From positions 204,146,897 through 204,210,896 of the forward strand of contig NC_080671.1 in assembly GCF_030247195.1 (NCBI RefSeq): a stretch of DNA of 64,000 nt, given 5' to 3'. How positions within the stretch are numbered: position 1 is the stretch's first letter; every line of letters starts with the position of its first letter. The notes under the pieces were generated by a model. The model worked only from the letters and a program-made list of their open reading frames with translations. It did no database searches and was not told the DNA's origin. Positions 58,131 to 64,000 of this stretch are shown piece after piece. This DNA comes from Topomyia yanbarensis (lineage: Eukaryota > Arthropoda > Insecta > Diptera > Culicidae). Position numbers and translations under genes: made by a program.

Positions 58131-58159
<29 letters not shown>

Positions 58160-58171
58160 CACACACACACC
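58131..58171 (+). repeat. poly(A) tail and adjoining (CA)n
   Basis: 29 A residues end the retrotransposon (58131-58159). They are followed directly by about six CA units before the sequence changes to CAATTGTGAG. This is the expected 3' junction of target-primed insertion into a CA microsatellite. Confidence 0.85.
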
Positions 58172-58189
58172 AATTGTGAGTACTACATA

Positions 58190-58640
58190 AGATTAAAGTG
58201 AGGAATAGCTTTTCAATTACTACTATCCGAACTCTTGATCCCAAAGTAGACCCCGGAGCCGACCCTGAAAGCCTTCGTACTTTCACGATCGAGCTAGCCA
58301 GAGAAGAGACCGTGAGAGTCCACCCCAGACAGTCCCCGTGGCTTGACCAGAGACTAGGGGCTTTTCAAAGGCTGGCCATCTGCCAGCCAGTAACAATATT
58401 TAAATGCCAGGTACACGATCGGGACTGCCCATGTTTCTGCTGTACATCAATAGTGTATATGCTGAGGACACCACGAGTATCCTTTGTGGATGATCCCAAG
58501 ATATTTCGTCTGATTCGCTCAGTTGAAGATTGAAGATTTCTGCAAAATCAGCTTCCATTTTTTTGTTTATTGGTATAGCAAGAAATACATGTTTGTGAAT
58601 CCGAAGGAGTGCTCGGTGATCTCCTTCTCATGAAAGAATT
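58190..58640 (+). pseudogene. jockey/CR1-like LINE RT fragment
   Basis: Short pieces of LINE ORF2: an inter-domain block ending PRQSPWLDQRL (about 58320-58355), then the catalytic block as SFVDDPKIFRLIRSVED (about 58480-58533, with FADD mutated to FVDD), then FVNPKECSVISFS after a frame change (58590-58632). Most of the enzyme is missing. It is a small decayed relic of the same LINE group as 38185-40047. Confidence 0.6.
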
Positions 58641-59800
58641 TTTTTTCACCAAAAACCTTGAGAAAAATTCTGCCATGCATGTTCGAGCGCAATATACTAC
58701 CAAGTTGAGTTTGCATCGGCGGGTTTCCGAAATGACGGGTCCTATTGAAGATTATTCTGTGTTGGTTCATATATAAATAGTTTCACCTAGACAACTATGG
58801 ATTTCGTCTACTACCATGCATTACGAACGATTTTCATGTATCACTAACAACAATGTTCTGAAACAATTGGTAAAGATGTAAACGGAGTTTTTTATCATAT
58901 TTTCTGATTCCTATTAAAAAAACTGGAGAACGGGCAAATATTGCATAATGCATATTGTAAAACACACATTAATGTTCAAAAATAATTTTTACGCACATTC
59001 GAAAACCATTTTACCACTCCCCACCGGCTCCTTGAAATTCTCAATGCAAAAAATAAATGGGATGCGGTGCCAAGAATTAGCGTTTAAAAATTGTTACCTT
59101 TAACAAAATTTCTCATTTGTTTCTTTCAGGAAAAACAGAACCTTCAACAAATCAGGGAAATTAAAAATTTGATTTTTTGTTGGTTTTGAACGCTAAAATC
59201 GGAAAATATTTTCAAAAAGTAGAATATATCAGCAATTTATCAGTTTAGAGTAAAACTCATTTGAAATTTAAATGGTTAGGTAGACTATTCTGACTAAATC
59301 AACAATCTATAAAAAAAAGTTTCGAGTGATCACAGTCACCCCGGCTTACGGTACTAAATATGCAGTGAATCAGAAGCAAAGTGCGGCATAATATTGCCAG
59401 CACCGAGTTGGCATGGACCATGAACATAATTTACGGCACAACTGAGGACAGCTTGTTGGCGTTTGAATGGACACTATTAGTACATCTTAAAAGATGAGGA
59501 AGTGGTAAAATATGGATATCACGAGAAAAACTGGTGTTTCATTTTGTGTCTTTCGAAACAAGCAACACGAGCTCTCCCATGGATGCCACCATGCGTTGCA
59601 ATGTGCTGCTTTGGGACACTTCCGGTTACGATGCACAATGTGAAATATTAACTCCAGAAGGAACTTGTTTATCAGTGGTCACAGTTTGTGGCAAGAGAAA
59701 GAACCAATAATTACATTCACTGACGTATTATCACTTCGCCATAATTGATTATTCAAAACGTCTGTTATACTCATCTTCTCTTCTCTTTGTCTTCTTGCAG
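58641..59800 (+). other. upstream intron of GABA-B-R1 with splice acceptor
   Basis: No gene recognised between 58641 and 59770. The last 30 bases (59771-59800) are a strong polypyrimidine tract ending TTCTTGCAG, the acceptor for the receptor exon. Confidence 0.7.
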
Positions 59801-59803
59801 GAT

Positions 59804-60037
59804 ATGTTGTTAAATGTCATTGTGAGTGTATCGTTTCTAGTGTTGGTGTTAAATTTAAATGTTGTCAGTGGATATAATCAGTTACATATCGGTGGAATTT
59901 TTCCCATCAACGGTAAAGGTGGTTGGCAAGGCGGGCAGGCCTGCATGCCGGCAGCGAAGCTGGCTTTGTTGGATGTCAACGAGAAAGAGGATCTGCTGCC
60001 AGGATTTAACCTGACACTACACAGCAATGATAGCGAG
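59804..60037 (+). CDS. GABA-B receptor subunit 1, first coding exon
   Basis: The exon runs 59801-60037, and ATG at 59804 opens 78 codons that end in phase 0 at a GTAGGT donor. Residues 1-23 (MLLNVIVSVSFLVLVLNLNV...) form a signal peptide with cleavage expected after VVSG. The mature start, LHIGGIFPINGKGGWQGGQA, is the beginning of the Venus-flytrap ligand-binding domain of class C receptors. The GGQAC-P-A and LPGF motifs match GABA-B subunit 1 rather than subunit 2. The subunit binds GABA at the neuronal membrane and works as a heterodimer with subunit 2 through Gi/o proteins. The preceding acceptor shows that a 5' UTR exon lies upstream. The next coding exon is not in the window, so the intron exceeds 3.9 kb. 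Confidence 0.87.
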
Positions 60038-61311
60038 GTAGGTTGTTGAGTTTTGAATAATTCATCACAGTTGTTCTGGAAATTTAGATACAATACTAGT
60101 TGCTATTACGACTGTCGTTGTTTCCGGGTAATATATTTGTCTCTACTGTCAATAATCAAATCTGTTCGTTTACACGGGATTAACCAATCAAATTTGCCTA
60201 GATGTGAAAGTTTAAATTATATCGTTTAGTGATACATGCTCTAGATATTTGCAATATATTTCTATTGATCACGTTGAACTGTAATATTAAAGTTTACACA
60301 TTTGGCCTTTGCATTGTTGGCCGACCGAAAATAAAAGTCGCAAGGACAGAACACGCTTCATAAAACCTTTTTCAAATATATTAGAATATAAAAATCAGAA
60401 ATAAACTTCAAGCGTAAAAATCGGACAGATATCTTTCAGTAAGAATCACTTAAAAAGTTCACCCGGAAAACTCGGCAAATAAAAACCAGTATAAAAACCG
60501 CTTGAAAATAATTAAATCGTACGTAGGAGCATCCGTATATCGTGATTTCAAGATTAAAAGTCGGTTAAGAAAACTATCGGATATGCTTTTTTTCGATTTT
60601 TATACTGAAGCTTTTTTATCCGACTTGCGAAAGAGAGTCCAAGTCCGGTTTTTATACTTGAAGTTTGTATCGGGTATTTATATTCTAATACACTTGAAGT
60701 GTGTTTTACGAAGCATGTTCTGTTCTTGTGGCTTTTATTTTTGGTTGCTGAATTCTTCTTCTGTTAAGGGGGAGGTGGTAAGGGTTTCAGTGTGAAAAAA
60801 AAACACTTTTTTGCGATTTTTTAGAACTTTGCGTGATGTAAATTGATCAAAACTTTTGTACATCATTTCAATAACATTATGTAATTTTTCTATGGAAAAA
60901 TATCGACAAACGACTCGGTGACGAAGCTTTTTGTAGAACGTCTCTGGAAAAAAAAACATGATTTGCGGTGTTACCTGCCATTCAAAAACTGCATATTCGA
61001 TTTTTTTGAAACTAAGCATACACATTCTATTTTAAAAAATACCTAACCCCTACGTTGAGTTTTTGAGACAACTTTTCAATTAAGGGTTTTTTACTTATTT
61101 TAAATTAAAGTTTCTATTTTTCACGAAAAATTTCGCCTTTTTGTGAGTATAATCCTCATGTGCAGAACGGAAACGTTTCTAGAAACCTTTAGTTGTTTGG
61201 CGAAAGGTGCTATTAAGCAATCCAAGCGAAGAGAAACTACGTCAGAAGGTCATGATCACTTTCAAAGCAATTTCAATACTTGACTCACATGTGCATTAGA
61301 GATGGGCGGGT
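60038..61311 (+). other. GABA-B-R1 intron with MITE; no second exon
   Basis: The intron begins GTAGGTTGTTG. Apart from the MITE at 60325-60744 it is AT-rich. I looked for the continuation of the ligand-binding domain (expected to begin with a Cys-containing block) and did not see it. Confidence 0.6.
60325..60744. mobile_element. long-TIR MITE, copy 2, in GABA-B-R1 intron
   Basis: It has the same termini and interior as 7790-8238. The left end is CCGAAAATAAAAGTCGCAAGG and the right end the complement of CCAAAAATAAAAGCCACAAG. Interior blocks GTAGGAGCATCCGTATATC and CAAGATTAAAAGTCGG are shared. Confidence 0.65.
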
Positions 61312-61500
61312 ATGGGTTTTTTCGAACCCGAACCCGAATATAATTTTGGAAAGCGTACCCGAACCTGACCCCGAGCCCGACTCGTACCCGGATTTTAAAA
61401 AAATATAAAACCCGAACCCGACCCGTACCCGGCCATGAAAAAGAATCCGAACCCGAAAGCGACTCGTACCCGACCCGAGCCCGACCTGAATCAGACCCGC
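61312..61500. repeat. CCCGAACCCGAC hexamer-type repeat
   Basis: About 190 bp dominated by degenerate repeats of CCCGAA/CCCGAC/CCCGTA, starting after GGGCGGGTATGGGTTTTTTC. It resembles the subterminal repeats of hAT elements. No boundaries or duplication could be established. Confidence 0.6.
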
Positions 61501-61544
61501 AACAGCATTAAAAAATTAAAAAAAAAATTGATTCGAAAGAGTAG

Positions 61545-63925
61545 GGGAGCTCGGGGCAAGTTGGTGGTATTTTCCTTTTTGCCTTTCTCAATAGAAAGGT
61601 ATTGCAATTGCTCTGAAAACCGACTTTTTAACGGAGGCCCGGAGGGCCGAGTGACATATACCATTCGATTCAGTTCGTCGAGTTCGGCAAATGTCTGTGT
61701 GTGTGTATGTATGTGTGTATGTATGTATGTGTGTGCGTATGTGCGTATGTGTGTGTGTATGTGACCAAAATTGTCACTCATTTTTCTCAGAGATGGCTGA
61801 ACCGATTTTTACAAACTTAGTCTCAAATGAAAGGTGCAACATTCCCATAGGCTGCTATTGAATTTCTAATGGATCCGACTTCCGGTTCCGGAATTACAGG
61901 GTGATGAGTACGAACACGCAGAAAATGTCGATTTTAATAAATTCTGCAATGAATGTATAAAGGTGAAAATTTCTCCAAAATATGACCACAACTGCTTCGA
62001 TTTGTAGTATTAGGTCACTAACATCCATTGAAAGTCTATTTGGCCACATTGGCCACCATCATCGGTTCCGGAAGCCCTGGCGGAAGTATCTAAATTCAGA
62101 ATAACAGTCACATCGGTTTCTCGGAGATGGCCAGACCGATTCGGCTTGGCCTCAAATGAAAGGTATTGCGTCCCCGTAAACGGCTGTTCAATTTCATCCC
62201 GATCCGACTTCCGGTTCTGGAGTTACAGGTTGTGGCGTGCGATCACATAGCAAATTGTGATTCAAACCGATACTCCGATGAAAGCAAAAAAGGTAAAAAA
62301 TTCGCTAAAATGTCTCTCAAACAACTTAAATTTGCTGTTCTAGGTCACCGACGGCCAACCAAACTTTCGTTGACTACATTGACCACCATAGACGGTTCCG
62401 GAAGTGCCCGAGAAAAGCGGCCATCTTTCAAAATTTACGAACTTACATCAGTTTCCCGGAAATGGTTGGGCCGATTTTCACAAACTTAGTCCCAAATGAT
62501 AGCTATAATATCCCCATAGATGTCTATAAAATTTCGTACGGATCGCTTATATGGGTCCGGAAATATAGACTAAATCGTCCGGTCACATATGAAAGTGGGG
62601 ACCCCATGAAATTTCAGAGATCGAATTCGTATTTTTGATGCCAAACATCTTTAAAATGCATGAAACGTCGAGATTTTATGTTATCTCGAATAATTTTTTT
62701 TATAAAGATCGACTTTTTGGGACTTAACCGATTTCGCTCCTTTTTTTCAATTCAACATTACCATGGCTGGTTTTTCTTTTGCAAAATTTTAGAACTCGAA
62801 TAATGATTTCTTTTCTTGTATATAGTTGTCAAGTCATGTATAATAAAATTGTAATGTATACATTGGAAAGCTTTTAATAAATATAAGCAACTAAAAAATT
62901 CTCGTGCTCATGATTGAGAAAGGCACAATTGCACCGCTAGGTGGATTAAAACAGGTTTTTATCTATTTGATTAAGGTAGATTGTGCACTATTAAAACATA
63001 TAATCATTCACGTAATAGATTAACCCCACACCCCTGTTTATTACGAAAACTACCACCCATCAATTCTACAAAACAAAATGAAATTCAACATATGAACACA
63101 CATTTTATATAATTTGAGGTAAAAAACGAGAGATAGCGCTGTATGTCTAATACAAACAAAGAAAAAGGAACTCCGCCAACTTACGCCTTCCGCGAACTAG
63201 GCCCGGGCTCTCCTATTATTAGTTTATCTTTTGGCATAAATCTTTACATGCGAATGAAACCAGAGATACCGAAGTTCCAGATTCCTCTCGACGACAACAC
63301 CTTACATGGAAACTGCCACTAATCACGATGTAGTTAGTGAGATGCGAGGATATTTTTTCCGAAAGTGTTTTCAGTTTTCATTTTTTACCGCTTTGATTTT
63401 GGTAGATCTTGCAAAATAGAAAGGGCAGACTGTCGGCAACATCTCTGAATTTTATGAAAATGATTGATACGTTGTCTTCATTTCTAAAAACGAAAAGATG
63501 TGACGCGGAAAAGCCGCCAACCTACCCCAGCCCCGGGTAAGTTGGCGGTATGTATGGGGTAAGTTGGCGGAATGCCAGAAAATAAGCAATTAAATGGAAG
63601 CTCGATTACATCAGTGATCCATATGAAATGTGAAGATTGTCTTTTCAATAAAACTGTATATTACTCGAAACTTTTCATTATATTGGAGTCTCAATACCCT
63701 GTTATTTTGACTTCGATGCGTACTCTATATTCAAAAGCAATTTTTCGAAAATATTCAGGCGATTGTCCGAAATAATTGTCGTCTGCATTCACGAAAGATA
63801 CAAGAAAAAGTTTCTCTTATTTTGGAGTGAATTCCAGAAATGAAAATATTTGATGACTTTTTTTGCACTGTAAATAGTACCGCCAACTTGCCCCGTGTGC
63901 GTCACCGCCAACTTACCCCAGCATA
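61545..63925. mobile_element. element with CAAGTTGGCGG termini, interrupted by copy G
   Basis: The left end GGGGAGCTCGGGGCAAGTTG pairs with CAACTTGCCCCG near 63890. CCGCCAACTTACCCC or its complement recurs at about 63174, 63513-63570 and 63893-63920. The 61581-62954 element is inserted just inside the left end. It has no coding capacity. Its right boundary is approximate. Confidence 0.5.
61581..62954 (+). mobile_element. AAAAC-family element, copy G
   Basis: It starts GCCTTTCTCAATAGAAAGG and ends GGTGGATTAAAACAG. The flanks are TTTTT and GTTTT. It is the inverted counterpart of copy F (43469-44762) and more complete, keeping a TGTGTATG microsatellite at about 61690-61762. The frame 62166-62489 corresponds to 43974-44297 on the other strand and is conserved only because the DNA is. 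Confidence 0.75.
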
Positions 63926-64000
63926 TTTTATGAAAAATACTTGTGTGTATAGATAGGTGTAATATGTATACGGATACTGAAAGCTCTTTTCACGCACTAT
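63926..64000. other. end of window, presumed GABA-B-R1 intron
   Basis: AT-rich sequence with no recognised feature. Confidence 0.4.

Larger units (their letters stand above)
52446..58159 (+). mobile_element. apparently complete R1-clade non-LTR retrotransposon
   Basis: The element is 5.7 kb: about 340 bp of 5' UTR, ORF1, ORF2, about 900 bp of 3' UTR and a 29-nt poly(A). Both ORFs are uninterrupted. The R1-clade assignment rests on the LNLNH start of the endonuclease, the absence of an RNase H domain, and a C-terminal CCHC finger after the RT. CA repeats on both sides fit the microsatellite targeting known for the Waldo/Mino families of this clade. The element is markedly more GC-rich than its surroundings. 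The 5' boundary is an inference; it could lie further upstream at about 52060. Confidence 0.85.

Overview
The window is eukaryotic and almost certainly from a mosquito, probably a culicine. It is AT-rich and intron-like. It holds one recognisable host coding exon, and most of the rest that I can identify is transposon sequence of dipteran type: R1-clade and jockey/CR1-like non-LTR retrotransposons and many short inverted-repeat elements. I see no tRNA, rRNA, CRISPR or prokaryotic gene organisation.

Host gene: the one convincing host exon (59801-60037, + strand) encodes the N-terminus of a metabotropic GABA-B receptor subunit 1. It has a signal peptide followed by the start of the extracellular ligand-binding domain. 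A polypyrimidine tract and AG precede it and a GTAGGT donor follows it, so an upstream 5' UTR exon must exist and the next coding exon lies beyond the window. A GC-rich block at about 52060-52405, continued after the R1 insertion by a GTGAGT donor at 58176, is a speculative candidate for that UTR exon.

1-21 kb: scattered non-autonomous elements, several with exact target-site duplications (TSDs). These are a piggyBac-type MITE (TTAA), a foldback element split by a 1.3 kb insertion, a 7-bp-TSD MITE, hAT-type 8-bp-TSD MITEs at 9.84, 17.8 and 19.6 kb, and a 4-bp-TSD MITE at 19.3 kb. A diverged relative of the palindrome's outer arms lies at 13.7-16.6 kb.

21.4-34.3 kb: a giant, nearly perfect inverted repeat with arms of 6.1 and 6.6 kb, centred on an uninterrupted (AT)98 tract. 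The left arm has lost 192 bp and 365 bp relative to the right arm. Each arm carries the 3' end of a jockey/CR1-like LINE, a 68-nt hairpin and several nested elements.

34-52 kb: more nested elements. These include a pogo-like MITE, a decayed LINE split by a hAT MITE, a 694-bp hAT MITE with a perfect 8-bp TSD, and a second, 3.9 kb copy of that family which itself contains two later insertions.

52.4-58.2 kb: an apparently complete R1-clade retrotransposon. ORF1 has three zinc knuckles. ORF2 has an endonuclease, a reverse transcriptase and a C-terminal CCHC finger. A repeated-motif 3' UTR and poly(A) follow, and the element is bracketed by (CA)n tracts. ORF2 overlaps ORF1 and has no nearby ATG, so coupled or frameshifted translation is implied.

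60-64 kb: GABA-B-R1 intron with further repeats, including an inverted second copy of the 1.3 kb element seen at 43.5 kb. Boundaries were read by eye. Family names for MITEs rest on terminal repeats and TSD length, not on transposase genes.
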